A stretch of 64,000 nucleotides of DNA from an uncultured Eubacterium sp. (GCA_937900695.1 CALCFD010000048.1:22064-86063); one strand, 5' to 3'. Counted from the stretch's first letter, positions 17,595 to 26,865 are shown. The notes: generated by a model from the letters alone, not told the origin. Made by a program: numbers and translations.

Positions 17595-19013
17595 ATGTTT
17601 AATAGTAAGAAATTTACTACACAAAGAATAATATGCTTAGTAGTTGCTGCTATATTTACCGCTGTTACAGTTTTTGAACCTGTATCAGTACTTGCTATGG
17701 ACGATCAGTCACCTATAGATCAATCTTTAGAGCAGAAACAAGAACTTGAAAAAATTGAAAAAGTAAGTGAGGTTGAACAACAGCCGGATTCAGAACCTGA
17801 GAAACCAAAACTAGATCCTGATCTAGAAAAGCCAATAGAGCCAGAAAAACCTGTAGTACCACCAATTCAGCCTGATCGTCATGCAGAAGCATCAATTCTA
17901 AAAAAATCGGGTAAGAGTTTTGAACTAAATAGTGCGACAGGTCAAAAGCTTGGACAGTATGATGTGCTCCAGGGGTCATGTAGCGATGGTACTTATGCAT
18001 ATTATGTTATGATTAATAAGAATAATAATAGGGCAAGGATTTTAAAAGCATCATTGTCTAATAATCAAACTGTAAAATATTCATCAGCTATGAATTTAGG
18101 ACATGGCAATGATATTACATACAATGCAGATATAGACAGATTAGTAGTAGTTCATTATAGCCCTAGTCCATATAGAGTATCAGTTGTAAATCCATATTCT
18201 TTGAAAATAGAATATAATAAGGATATTAAAGTTCCAAGTAAGTTAAGTGGAGCTTCTTCTAAAACACTTAAAGGAATAAAAGGATATACGGCAATTGCAT
18301 ATAGTGCACAGCTTCATCAATATGTTATTAGATTAAAACAGTCACATAACTATATGTTACTTGATGCAAATATGAAGCCTATTAGATATGTAAAAGTAAA
18401 TAAGTATAATCGTGATACTAATCAAGGCATAGATGCAGATGGTGAACATATTTATGATCTACAAAGCTGTTCAGGAGTTAGAAATACAGTAACTGTATAT
18501 GACTGGGATGGTCATTATCTGTATAAAGTATATATTCCGGTATACTACGAAATCGAAAGCTTATTTCACGCAGGAGATGCGTTTTATGCAGGCTTTTATA
18601 GATCATATACAAAATATTATTATGTGACAAAATATAAAACTGCATATAAGTATAAATATAAGTACAAATATAAATATAAAACAGTATATAAAACTAAAAA
18701 AGTAAAGTGGAAAAAAGTACGTGGCAAATGGAAATATAAGACAAAATACGTTTACAAAACTAAAAAGGTAAGATGGAAAAAGGTACATGGTAAGTGGAAA
18801 TATAAAACTAGATATGTATATAAGACTAAACGTGTAAAGTGGAAAAAAGTACGTGGTAGATGGAAATATAAATACAAGAAGTATAAAGTAAAAGCAACTA
18901 AACGAGTAAAGGTTAAGTACAAGGCTAAATACAAAGTCAAATACAACAAACCTTATAAAGTTAAGTGCTCATCATTTGCAAGAGCTAACTATGTATATAG
19001 AGTTAAATTTTAA
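17595..19013 (+). CDS. Secreted protein with Lys/Tyr/Trp tandem repeats
   Basis: 472 residues. A signal peptide is followed by VLAMDDQ, then a Pro/Glu linker (residues about 50-95) of the type used as a wall spacer. Residues about 100-340 look like a beta-propeller (QGSCSDGTYAYYV, LGHGNDITYNADIDRLVVV). The last 120 residues are an extreme Lys/Tyr-rich tail: a (YK)n run, then three 22-residue repeats starting at residue 365, each of the form YKTKKVKWKKVRGKWKYKTK. There is no LPXTG motif. The net positive charge suggests binding to anionic teichoic-type polymers. A strong GAGGAGGGG ribosome site and its own extended -10 promoter precede it. Function is not established; bacteriocin-like or wall-structural roles are both open. 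Confidence 0.7.
   Translation: MFNSKKFTTQRIICLVVAAIFTAVTVFEPVSVLAMDDQSPIDQSLEQKQELEKIEKVSEVEQQPDSEPEKPKLDPDLEKPIEPEKPVVPPIQPDRHAEASILKKSGKSFELNSATGQKLGQYDVLQGSCSDGTYAYYVMINKNNNRARILKASLSNNQTVKYSSAMNLGHGNDITYNADIDRLVVVHYSPSPYRVSVVNPYSLKIEYNKDIKVPSKLSGASSKTLKGIKGYTAIAYSAQLHQYVIRLKQSHNYMLLDANMKPIRYVKVNKYNRDTNQGIDADGEHIYDLQSCSGVRNTVTVYDWDGHYLYKVYIPVYYEIESLFHAGDAFYAGFYRSYTKYYYVTKYKTAYKYKYKYKYKYKTVYKTKKVKWKKVRGKWKYKTKYVYKTKKVRWKKVHGKWKYKTRYVYKTKRVKWKKVRGRWKYKYKKYKVKATKRVKVKYKAKYKVKYNKPYKVKCSSFARANYVYRVKF
18687..18884 (+). repeat. Three tandem 66-bp coding repeats
   Basis: Three contiguous 66-bp units (starting at 18687, 18753 and 18819), each coding for 22 residues rich in Lys, Tyr, Trp, Val and Arg. 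The copies differ by scattered synonymous and conservative changes, so the protein pattern is kept while the DNA drifts. Confidence 0.9.
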
Positions 19014-19044
19014 AGATGTTTAGTTACATGAGGAGGTTTTAAGT

Positions 19045-19977
19045 ATGTTACATGAAGTAAGCTTTAAATCATTTAATGAAAGAGACACAGTCTATGGATG
19101 GATTTATGTGCCAGCAGCAAAGCCAAAGGGTATCGTACAGTTGATACATGGTTTTGGAGAGCATTCTCGTAGATATTTTCATATGATTGTAAAATATCTA
19201 GAGGCAGGTTATATTGTAGCAGCAGATGATCATGTAGGTCATGGTAAAACAGCTTTAGAAAACGATAGTTGGGGTAACTGGGGTGAAAAAGGGCCACATA
19301 CAATGATGGAAGATGAATATAAGCTAAAACAGATAGTTCAGGAAAAATACCCTAATCTTCCATATTTCTTATTTGGACATAGCATGGGATCTATGATTAC
19401 AAGAGATTTTGTAACAAAATACGGTGATGATTTAGCAGGCGTTACGATTTGTGGAACTCCAGGTGTGATGCCTATTTCAGATGATTTAGTAGCTAAAATT
19501 GATAAGCTTATTGAAGACGGTAAGGGTGATGACTCAGATCCAAGCTTATCTGCTGAGTTATTAGGATGGATGTGTGAACGTTGCGGAGAAATTAAACTAG
19601 GAAATGAATGGATTTGTGCAGATCCATATGTACAAATCGACCATGCACAAGACCCATTTGATGCATTTACTAAACCTACATTAAATAGAGCTTTAAGAGA
19701 TTTTATAGAGATGTTTAAGCAGATTGATGGAGAAAAGTGGGCATCAAAGGTTCCTACTAAATTGCCTATTTACAATATAGCAGGAGATCAGGATCCAGTA
19801 GGTATGTATGCACAAGGCGTTTATCAGGTAACAAACTGGCTTGTATCAACAGGCCATAATGTTAAAACTAAGGTTTACTCAGGATACCGTCATGAAATTC
19901 ATAACTACAGTGAAATTAAAAATGAAGTATCTGATGGCATCATCGAATTTATGGATAATATTGTTTTAGATAAGTAA
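19045..19977 (+). CDS. Alpha/beta hydrolase, monoacylglycerol lipase/lysophospholipase-like
   Basis: 310 residues of the serine aminopeptidase S33 / Hydrolase_4 type. The oxyanion region is IHGFGEHSRRY, the DDHVGHGK loop follows, the nucleophile elbow is GHSMGS with Ser113, the Asp lies in AGDQDPVG near residue 249 and the His in GYRHEIHN near 282. No signal peptide, so it is cytoplasmic. Family members cleave monoacylglycerols or lysophospholipids. A perfect AGGAGG precedes ATG 19045. It follows the KY-repeat protein by 31 bases with no terminator between, so they may be co-transcribed. In this setting it could recycle lipids released during polymer or anchor metabolism, but that is inference. 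Confidence 0.85.
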   Translation: MLHEVSFKSFNERDTVYGWIYVPAAKPKGIVQLIHGFGEHSRRYFHMIVKYLEAGYIVAADDHVGHGKTALENDSWGNWGEKGPHTMMEDEYKLKQIVQEKYPNLPYFLFGHSMGSMITRDFVTKYGDDLAGVTICGTPGVMPISDDLVAKIDKLIEDGKGDDSDPSLSAELLGWMCERCGEIKLGNEWICADPYVQIDHAQDPFDAFTKPTLNRALRDFIEMFKQIDGEKWASKVPTKLPIYNIAGDQDPVGMYAQGVYQVTNWLVSTGHNVKTKVYSGYRHEIHNYSEIKNEVSDGIIEFMDNIVLDK

Positions 19978-19991
19978 AACTAGATATGATG

Positions 19992-20025
19992 AAGGATGAG
20001 GTGTATAAAAATCTCATCCTTTTTT
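19992..20025 (+). terminator. Rho-independent terminator after the hydrolase gene
   Basis: A 9-bp stem (AAGGATGAG / CTCATCCTT) followed by six T. It shows that the acyltransferase at 20053 starts a new transcription unit or is read only by leak-through. Confidence 0.85.
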
Positions 20026-20052
20026 GAGATGCGAAGTAATAGGGAGAAATTG

Positions 20053-21084
20053 ATGGAAGTACAGAAGCAAAATAGAATACAGTGGCTAGATGTGTTAAAG
20101 TGTTTGACTATGATTTTAGTAGTAATAGGTCATGCAAGCAAAGGAGACACTACAGATACTTATAGATATTATATTTACTCGTTTCATATGCCGTTATTTT
20201 TTATAATATCTGGTATGACATTTTATCTTCAATGTCAAAAGAGGGACTTTACTTTTGAAACTCTTGTAAAAAACAAGGCTAAAGGATTAGTGTGGCCATA
20301 CTTTGCTCTGAGTTTTTTAACTATACCATTTTGGTTTATAAATTACAGAGTTTTAGGATATAGAGATCAGTCTTTAGGTGAGTTGATTTATGCTATATTT
20401 TATTCTCATCAGCATCATGTTTTAAGTCCTACCAATGCCATGTGGTTTTGCTTAACCTTATTTTTAACAATTTTGTTATTTTGGCTTATAAATAAGTGGG
20501 TATGCGGCAATGAGTCTAAGCTGATATTAACAGTTACTGTAATTGCAATCTTTGGCTATATACTATCATTTATAAAGGTTGGGATTTATTTACCATGGCA
20601 TATAGATACTGTTACTATAGCTATATTATTTATGCTATTAGGGTGGTTATTTATAAAGTATAATAATTATTTTATAAAGATACTTGGCGATAAAAAAAGA
20701 CAGCTTTTATGGTTAGTTGTGGCTTTTGCAGTTGGATTTTTATGTGCTAGATATAACGTTAAGATTTCTATGGCTCTAAATCATTATGGTAACTTTATTT
20801 TACTTTTAGGAGCTATCATAGGATTTAGCTTGGTGTGCTTTATAATTTCTATTAATTTACCTGCCTTAAAGTTTTTTAAGTTTATGGGGCGAAACACCAT
20901 AGTTATATTAGCATTTCATTCGCCGATTTATAGACTCCTTGAGCGTATATCAACTGAAACTGCGTGGATGCTTGATAATCACCCAATAATTATGGGAATG
21001 GCTGTATTTATAGCCATGGCACCTATTTGTTATATCTTTGAAAAATGGCTTCCTTGGGTGCTTGGAAGAAAGAAAAAAATGTGA
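20053..21084 (+). CDS. Acyltransferase 3 family membrane protein
   Basis: 343 residues with about ten membrane helices. The family signature is clear: IQWLDVLKCLTMILVVIGHA, then SFHMPLFFIISGMTF. It resembles the 14222 gene in motif layout, and both are of the fucose-4-O-acetylase/acyltransferase type. ATG 20053 is chosen because AGGGAGAAA lies just upstream and because the longer frame would run through the preceding terminator hairpin. The gene ends 111 bases before the dlt-like operon, which has its own promoter. It probably O-acetylates a surface polymer. Donor and acceptor unknown. Confidence 0.8.
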   Translation: MEVQKQNRIQWLDVLKCLTMILVVIGHASKGDTTDTYRYYIYSFHMPLFFIISGMTFYLQCQKRDFTFETLVKNKAKGLVWPYFALSFLTIPFWFINYRVLGYRDQSLGELIYAIFYSHQHHVLSPTNAMWFCLTLFLTILLFWLINKWVCGNESKLILTVTVIAIFGYILSFIKVGIYLPWHIDTVTIAILFMLLGWLFIKYNNYFIKILGDKKRQLLWLVVAFAVGFLCARYNVKISMALNHYGNFILLLGAIIGFSLVCFIISINLPALKFFKFMGRNTIVILAFHSPIYRLLERISTETAWMLDNHPIIMGMAVFIAMAPICYIFEKWLPWVLGRKKKM

Positions 21085-21110
21085 CAGAATTGTGATAAAA
21101 AAGTGAAGAT

Positions 21111-21129
21111 GTACTATTGAGAATAGTAC
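21111..21129. promoter_or_regulatory. Inverted repeat overlapping the -35 of the dlt-like operon
   Basis: A perfect 8-bp inverted repeat (GTACTATT / AATAGTAC) with a 3-base centre. It covers the predicted -35 element and is not followed by a T-run, so an operator is more likely than a terminator. Confidence 0.45.
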
Positions 21130-21145
21130 ACTCTTGTGGTAAGAT
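21117..21145 (+). promoter_or_regulatory. Promoter of the dlt-like operon
   Basis: TTGAGA at 21117-21122 (five of six consensus bases), a 17-base spacer and TAAGAT at 21140-21145 (four of six). The first gene starts 50 bases downstream. Confidence 0.55.
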
Positions 21146-21195
21146 AAATATATGTTGAGGAAGCAAATAAAATAGAGGGATAAAGGGAATAATTT

Positions 21196-22791
21196 ATGGC
21201 ATTTAATACGTTAACATTTATAGGTTTCTTTGTGATAGTACTGACGCTATATTATCTAGTACCTAAGAAATATCAATGGGTGTTTTTACTAGCGTCCAGT
21301 TACTTTTTTTATTTATATGCTAGTGTTAAGTTTGCAGCATTTATATTGCTTACGACAATCAGCTCCTACTATGTAGCAATAAATATTGATAATAGTCATA
21401 AGCATGAAAAGCAAGTTTTAGCAGAAGGCAAGGAAACTTTAACAAAAGAAGATAAAAAAGCAATTAAAGAACAGGGCAAGAAAAAGAGAAAAAGAGCATT
21501 GGTATTATTATTGCTCTTGAATTTTGGCATTCTTGTCTTTTTGAAGTATTTTAATTTCTTTGCAGAAAATTTAAATTTGATTATTAAACCTATGACAGAT
21601 GGCGGCAAGATACCAACTTTAAATTTAATACTACCTCTTGGAATTTCATTTTATACATTCCAGACTATGTCTTATGTAATAGATGTTTATTGGCAAAAGA
21701 TTGAGGCTGAAAGAAATATTGCAAAGGTTGCTTTGTTTGTATCATTTTTCCCACAGATTATTGAAGGTCCTATAGGCAGATATAAAGAGCTTGGACCACA
21801 GCTTTATGAAAGACATAAGGCTGATGCTCAGACTATTAAATATGGTCTTCAGCTGATGATTTGGGGATATTTTAAGAAGCTAGTTATTGCTGATAGAGTA
21901 GGTATTGTAGCAGATCATGTTTTTTCAGGTTATGATAATATGTCAGGGTCAGTGATTGCTGTAGGTGTATTTTTATATGCTATTCAGGACTATACTGATT
22001 TTTCTGGATGTATAGATATTGCTCGTGGTGTGGCTCAGTGTATGGGCATCACTATGGCTGAAAACTTTAGAAGACCATATTTTTCAAGAACTATTCCAGA
22101 GTTTTGGAGAAGATGGCATATGAGTCTTGGTGCGTGGATGAAGGATTATGTATTTTATCCATTTTCACTTACTAAGAAGATGCGTAACTTAAGTAAGAGT
22201 GCTAAAAACAAGTTTGGTAGACATTTTGGTGCTACTCTTCCAATTGCCATCGGAAATATTTTGGTATTTTTCCTTGTTGGTGTGTGGCATGGAGCTAGTT
22301 GGAACTATATTGTATGGGGTTTGTATTATGGTATCCTTATTGCAATCAGTGGTATGATTAAGCCAGTTTATGATTATCTAAATGATAAGCTTCATATAAA
22401 TACTAAGTCATGGCCATGGCAAGCTTGGCAGATTATAAGAACATTTTGGCTTACATGTGTAGGCTGTATCATATTTAGAGCAGAAGGATTAGTAGATGCT
22501 TGGCATGTGTTTGTGAGAAGTTTAAATATTTTCGACTTACCGACAAATTACGTAAAAGAATTTTTAATGCTTGGCATCAAACCTACGGATTTGCTTATTA
22601 TTCCTATTAGCATATTGATTTTGCTAGTAGTAGATATTATGCAGGAGCATATGGATGTTAGAAAATGGCTTGAAAATAAAAACTTTATCATTAGATGGAT
22701 AATTTATTTTGTAGGATTTATGTTTATTGTAGGCCTTGGCATATATGGGCCTGGATTTGATCAGAGCCAGTTTGTATATATGCAGTTTTAA
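21196..22791 (+). CDS. MBOAT-family O-acyltransferase (DltB/AlgI-like)
   Basis: 531 residues, ten or more membrane helices. Conserved MBOAT features are ISFYTFQTMSYVIDVYW, FFPQIIEGPI, QDYTDFSGCIDIARG, PEFWRRWHMSLG with His308 and VWHGASWN with the catalytic His365. A strongly charged cytosolic insert (KEDKKAIKEQGKKKRKR) lies at about residues 80-102. MBOAT proteins such as DltB and AlgI pass an acyl group through the membrane. Here the gene is followed by DltD-, DltA- and DltC-like genes, so the acyl group is probably an aminoacyl group handed over from the carrier protein. It is longer than classical DltB (about 400 residues) and closer in layout to AlgI/PatA proteins. Confidence 0.85.
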   Translation: MAFNTLTFIGFFVIVLTLYYLVPKKYQWVFLLASSYFFYLYASVKFAAFILLTTISSYYVAINIDNSHKHEKQVLAEGKETLTKEDKKAIKEQGKKKRKRALVLLLLLNFGILVFLKYFNFFAENLNLIIKPMTDGGKIPTLNLILPLGISFYTFQTMSYVIDVYWQKIEAERNIAKVALFVSFFPQIIEGPIGRYKELGPQLYERHKADAQTIKYGLQLMIWGYFKKLVIADRVGIVADHVFSGYDNMSGSVIAVGVFLYAIQDYTDFSGCIDIARGVAQCMGITMAENFRRPYFSRTIPEFWRRWHMSLGAWMKDYVFYPFSLTKKMRNLSKSAKNKFGRHFGATLPIAIGNILVFFLVGVWHGASWNYIVWGLYYGILIAISGMIKPVYDYLNDKLHINTKSWPWQAWQIIRTFWLTCVGCIIFRAEGLVDAWHVFVRSLNIFDLPTNYVKEFLMLGIKPTDLLIIPISILILLVVDIMQEHMDVRKWLENKNFIIRWIIYFVGFMFIVGLGIYGPGFDQSQFVYMQF

Positions 22792-22803
22792 GAGAGGGGA
22801 AGT

Positions 22804-24120
22804 ATGAAAAAGCGAAATAAGATTGAAATAGCAGTAATGGGGATTTTACTAGCTGTTGTTATTGTGATTGTGTCGGTATTCTCATCTCATCAGTTTAGTT
22901 CCCATGAAGTGCGTGTTAAAAATTTCTTTGCTGAAAAGAAGGATACGATAGATGTTGTGCATATAGGTGCCAGTGAGATGTATGCCGGATTTTCACCTGA
23001 ATACATATGGGAAAATTATGGTATAACAAGTTATAACTTAGCTACAGCAGCAGCTCCGATGGGTCTTGCTAAGTCTCAAGTTCAGGCGGCCATAGAGTAT
23101 CAGCATCCAAAGCTAATGGTTATATCCATGAATGGCGCTGTTTATAATAACAAACGTGCTGTTGCTGAAGGCTATACTCGTATGTGGATTGACAATATGC
23201 CAGATTCGTCTCTTAGAAATAAAGCTATCGACGATTTAATTAAAGGTGATAAGTTAACTTATAAGTTTAAGGTTTTAAAATATCACGATAACCTAGCTAG
23301 ATTTGTTGAATGCTATGATTTGTTTAAGAGAGAAGCTAGAGCCAAAGTGGACAAAAGACTTCTTACTATTAGCGGTATTCAAGGTCAGGCTTGTAGTGAC
23401 GACCGTGACTTAAGTCAGATAGTAGATGCGACAAACTTCAAAGAAGAAAAATCATTAAGCAAAATCACAGCTATGCAGCTTTATGATTTACTTAACTACT
23501 TAAAGGAAAATAAGATTAAAAATGTAATTTTTGTAAATATGCCTAGATATTATGATGAACCGATGCTTGATTCTAAGACTCGTATTAATAAGGCAACTAA
23601 GATTATTAAAAAATATGGTTATGAGGTCTATGATTTTGATATGAAACTTAAGGAAATAGGCCTTGATCCTAAAGATGACTTTTATAATCCGTATCATTTA
23701 AATGCTATTGGTCAGCAAAAGATGTCTAAGTATTTTTATGAGAAAGTTCTACCAAATTACAAGATTAAAACTCGCAATTACGATGAGGATGTGAAAATTC
23801 GCTGGGATGAAAATTACAATGCTTATACAAAGGTATACACTTGGATTGAGAAGACAATTAGAAATAAAAGCGAGTATAAGATGTCTTATGACTATAGAGT
23901 AGTAGATCATATTTTGGCAGGAACAATAGATAATTACGAAAATACGCTTATTAAAAAGGCTAAGATTCGTATGGAAAAGGATAGAAAAAAGGAACGTAGA
24001 AAACTTGAAGAATGGCAACGTCGTCAAGAAGAAAAAAATCCTCTTCCTAAGCCTAATAAAAAAGAAAAAGCAAAGCCAGTTCCACCTGCACAAAATGTAA
24101 AGGAGCAAAAAAATGTATAA
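22804..24120 (+). CDS. DltD-like SGNH-type membrane-anchored protein
   Basis: 438 residues. One N-terminal membrane anchor (residues about 8-27) leaves the rest outside the cell. The SGNH-like motifs are HIGASEMYAGF, carrying the likely nucleophile Ser, and DFYNPYHLNAIGQQK with a His near residue 300. Both match the layout of DltD, which transfers the D-alanyl group from the DltB channel side to teichoic acid. The C-terminal 60 residues are a charged Lys/Glu/Pro tail. It lies 12 bases after the MBOAT gene and overlaps the DltA-like gene by 8 bases, so the set is translationally coupled. Similarity to DltD is at motif level, so the call is by both motif and context. Confidence 0.75.
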   Translation: MKKRNKIEIAVMGILLAVVIVIVSVFSSHQFSSHEVRVKNFFAEKKDTIDVVHIGASEMYAGFSPEYIWENYGITSYNLATAAAPMGLAKSQVQAAIEYQHPKLMVISMNGAVYNNKRAVAEGYTRMWIDNMPDSSLRNKAIDDLIKGDKLTYKFKVLKYHDNLARFVECYDLFKREARAKVDKRLLTISGIQGQACSDDRDLSQIVDATNFKEEKSLSKITAMQLYDLLNYLKENKIKNVIFVNMPRYYDEPMLDSKTRINKATKIIKKYGYEVYDFDMKLKEIGLDPKDDFYNPYHLNAIGQQKMSKYFYEKVLPNYKIKTRNYDEDVKIRWDENYNAYTKVYTWIEKTIRNKSEYKMSYDYRVVDHILAGTIDNYENTLIKKAKIRMEKDRKKERRKLEEWQRRQEEKNPLPKPNKKEKAKPVPPAQNVKEQKNV

Positions 24121-25627
24121 TGTATTAGAATACTTAGAAGCAAGTGCTGATAAATTTCCAAATAAGGTGGCATTTGCAGATTTAAATAAAGAGATAACAT
24201 ATAAAGATTTAGTTGAACGTGCAAAACAGATAGGATCTGTGCTTGCAAAAGATTTTGAAAAAAATACTGCCATTCCGGTATTTATGGAAAAGGGAGTAGA
24301 TGCAATCAGCTTATTTTTCGGCATCGTTTATGCAGGATGTTTTTATGTGATGATGGACACTAAGCAGCCTAAAACAAGATTAAGTCATATCTTAGATACT
24401 TTAGGAGTAGATACTATAATTTCATCATCTAATAGTCAAAGAGATTTAGAAAAGCTAGAATTTGAGGGTAAAACTATTTTGCTTGAGGACTTAGAAGAAA
24501 AGAGTTTTATTGATCAAGAGATTTTAGATGCGAGAATGGCAGAGCATATAGACATAGATCCTCTTTATGGTATTTTTACTTCTGGTTCTACAGGTGTACC
24601 AAAGGGCGTTATTGTAAATCATAGAAGTACTATGGATTTTATAGATGTTTTCACTGAAACATTTGGTATTGACGACAGTGATGTTATCGGTAATCAGGCA
24701 CCTTGGGATTTTGATGTTTCAGTTAAGGATATTTATAGTACTATTAAAACTGGTGCGACTATGCAGATTATTCCAAAGCAGTTTTTTTCAATGCCGGCAA
24801 AGCTTTTAGATTTTCTTTGTCAGCGTGAGGTTACTACGATTATATGGGCTGTTTCAGCCGTTTGCATTATAAGTACTCTTAAGGGATTTGAGTACAAGGT
24901 ACCTGAAAAGATCAATAAGGTTATGTTCTCAGGTGAGGTTATGCCAGTTAAGCAACTAAATATTTGGAAGGAGTATTTGCCTGATGCCATGTATGTAAAT
25001 CTTTATGGTCCTACAGAAATTACATGTAACTGTACGTATCATATTATTGAGGAGGACTATGAGCCGGGTGATGTTATTCCTATGGGAACTCCATTTAAAA
25101 ATGAGAGAGTATTTCTTTTAGATGAAAATGACCAGCTTGTTGAGGCTAAGCCAAACAGTGGTCTTGGTGAAATTTGTGTCAGTGGTACAGCAGTTGTTAT
25201 GGGATATTATAATAACTGGGAGCAGACTAAGAAGGCATTTTGTCAAAATCCTTTAAATGATAAGTATATTGAAATCATTTATAGAACTGGCGATTTAGGT
25301 TCATATAATAAGGATGGTCAGCTTTGTTTTGCATCTCGAAAGGATTTTCAGATTAAGCATATGGGCCACCGTATAGAGCTTGGCGAAATTGAAAATGCTA
25401 TGGATAAGATAGACGAGATTGTAAGGGTTTGCTGTATCTTTGAAGATAACAAAATCATCGCATTTTATGAAGGTGATATTGAGCGTAAGCCACTTCACAG
25501 AAAGCTTAAGGAAACACTACCTGTTTTTATGTTACCAAATGTTTACAAACAGATAGACACATTCCCGCTTAATAAAAATGGCAAGATTGATAGAGGCGAG
25601 CTTAAGAAACTTTTGGAGGAAAACTAA
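24113..25627 (+). CDS. DltA-like amino acid:carrier adenylating ligase
   Basis: 504 residues, the length of DltA. Adenylation-domain motifs are all present: A3 TSGSTGVPKG (156-165), A4 WDFDVSVKD with Asp201 (the residue that usually binds the substrate alpha-amine), A5 NLYGPTE (296-302), A7 YRTGDLG, A8 with HRIELGEIE, and the A10 Lys in NKNGKIDRGEL. It would activate an amino acid with ATP and load the carrier encoded at 26904. In classical DltA the segment is FCGE, with a Cys linked to D-Ala selection; here it is MFSGE with Ser273. It overlaps the preceding gene by 8 bases and the following decarboxylase-like gene by 1. The amino acid substrate may not be D-alanine. Confidence 0.85.
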   Translation: MYNVLEYLEASADKFPNKVAFADLNKEITYKDLVERAKQIGSVLAKDFEKNTAIPVFMEKGVDAISLFFGIVYAGCFYVMMDTKQPKTRLSHILDTLGVDTIISSSNSQRDLEKLEFEGKTILLEDLEEKSFIDQEILDARMAEHIDIDPLYGIFTSGSTGVPKGVIVNHRSTMDFIDVFTETFGIDDSDVIGNQAPWDFDVSVKDIYSTIKTGATMQIIPKQFFSMPAKLLDFLCQREVTTIIWAVSAVCIISTLKGFEYKVPEKINKVMFSGEVMPVKQLNIWKEYLPDAMYVNLYGPTEITCNCTYHIIEEDYEPGDVIPMGTPFKNERVFLLDENDQLVEAKPNSGLGEICVSGTAVVMGYYNNWEQTKKAFCQNPLNDKYIEIIYRTGDLGSYNKDGQLCFASRKDFQIKHMGHRIELGEIENAMDKIDEIVRVCCIFEDNKIIAFYEGDIERKPLHRKLKETLPVFMLPNVYKQIDTFPLNKNGKIDRGELKKLLEEN

Positions 25628-26865
25628 TGGATAGATATAGACCAAACTACAATGAAATTATAAAGACTACAGGTACGCCAGCTTACGTCTTTGACACGGA
25701 TGTAATTAATAGAAGAATAGATTTTTTAAAGGAAAACTTAGGTGATGATATTGCAATTTGCTATGCAATGAAAGCAAATCCTTTTGTGGTTGGTGCTCTA
25801 ATTGATAGCGCTGACAGATTTGAAGTTTGTTCACCAGGTGAGTTTAAGATCTGCGAGAGGGCAGGTGTTCCTATGGATAAGGTAGTTTTATCAGGAGTTT
25901 ATAAGGAGCCTTGTGACACTAAGCGTATAGTATCAGAGTATAAGGATAGTATTCTTTACACAGCAGAATCTGTGGCACAGTTTAATTTAGTAAATGAAGC
26001 TGCTTGTGATAATAATCTTGTTGTAAGCATTATTTTACGAATCACTTCTGGAAATCAGTTTGGATTAGATGAGGCGGATCTTTGTGAAATTATTGCAAAT
26101 CGTTCAAATTATAAGGGTGTTGATATTGTAGGGATTCAGCATTTTTCTGGAACTCAGAGACATAACCTTAAAATTTATCAGGAGGAGCTTGATTATTGTG
26201 ATAGCTTGATTATAAAGCTTAAGGATGATTATGGATATGAAGCTAAAGAATTAGAATTTGGTACAGGGTTTTATTTTGAGTATTTTAAGCCTAAGGTTAA
26301 AAAGGGTGAGGAACCTATTGATGAGAGTACCGCAAGGGCAATGACAGATGCTGATGAGGTTGAGCTTCTTAGGGCATTTTCTAAGATGCTTTTAGGTATG
26401 CAGTTTAAGGGCAAGAAGACTCTTGAGATCGGAAGGTTTATTGCTGCTTCTTGTGGCACTTATTATACTAAGATTGTAGACAGTAAATTAAACTGTGGTA
26501 CGCAGTTTTGTATTGTAGATGGAGGTATTCATCAGGTAAATTATTTTGGTCAGATGATGGCAATGAAGCTTCCTTGGTATAGACAGCTTAAAACTGATGG
26601 AAGAATTTATAATGGAGGCAAGGATAAGGCCAATGTTTGTGGTTCGCTTTGCACTATCAATGACAATCTTGTAAAAAATATGCCTTTGACAGAGCCCACT
26701 ATAGGGGATATACTAGAGTTTATTAATACTGGTGCATATTCTATGACTGAAACGCCAGCATTGTTTTTAAGTAGAGATTTACCTAAGGTTTATCTTTATT
26801 CAACTAAAGACGGGCTAGAGCTTATGAGAGATAGGGTAGAAACCAACGAATTTAATTATTTATAA
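25627..26865 (+). CDS. Fold-type III PLP-dependent decarboxylase-like enzyme in a dlt-like operon
   Basis: 412 residues. The PLP lysine is Lys49 in YAMKANP. Other family features are the HFSGTQ segment (HIGSQ position), EFGTGFYFEY (glycine-rich phosphate-binding loop), LEIGRFIAA (EPGR position), the catalytic Cys342 in SLCTINDNL and the GAYSMTE motif. This is the architecture of diaminopimelate/ornithine decarboxylases and of BtrK, which decarboxylates a glutamyl group while it is bound to an acyl carrier protein. The start codon overlaps the ligase stop (TAATG) and the carrier gene follows 38 bases later, so it belongs to the aminoacylation unit. Either free amino acid or carrier-bound substrate is possible. 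Classical dlt operons lack such a gene. Confidence 0.82.
   Translation: MDRYRPNYNEIIKTTGTPAYVFDTDVINRRIDFLKENLGDDIAICYAMKANPFVVGALIDSADRFEVCSPGEFKICERAGVPMDKVVLSGVYKEPCDTKRIVSEYKDSILYTAESVAQFNLVNEAACDNNLVVSIILRITSGNQFGLDEADLCEIIANRSNYKGVDIVGIQHFSGTQRHNLKIYQEELDYCDSLIIKLKDDYGYEAKELEFGTGFYFEYFKPKVKKGEEPIDESTARAMTDADEVELLRAFSKMLLGMQFKGKKTLEIGRFIAASCGTYYTKIVDSKLNCGTQFCIVDGGIHQVNYFGQMMAMKLPWYRQLKTDGRIYNGGKDKANVCGSLCTINDNLVKNMPLTEPTIGDILEFINTGAYSMTETPALFLSRDLPKVYLYSTKDGLELMRDRVETNEFNYL

Noticed and set aside
18603..18949. Minus-strand ORFs opposite the KY repeats
   Set aside because: They are Phe/Leu/Tyr-rich shadows of the AAA/TAT-rich repeat codons.
23749..24324. 191-residue minus-strand ORF across the DltD/DltA junction
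   Set aside because: It is a shadow of two overlapping supported genes.
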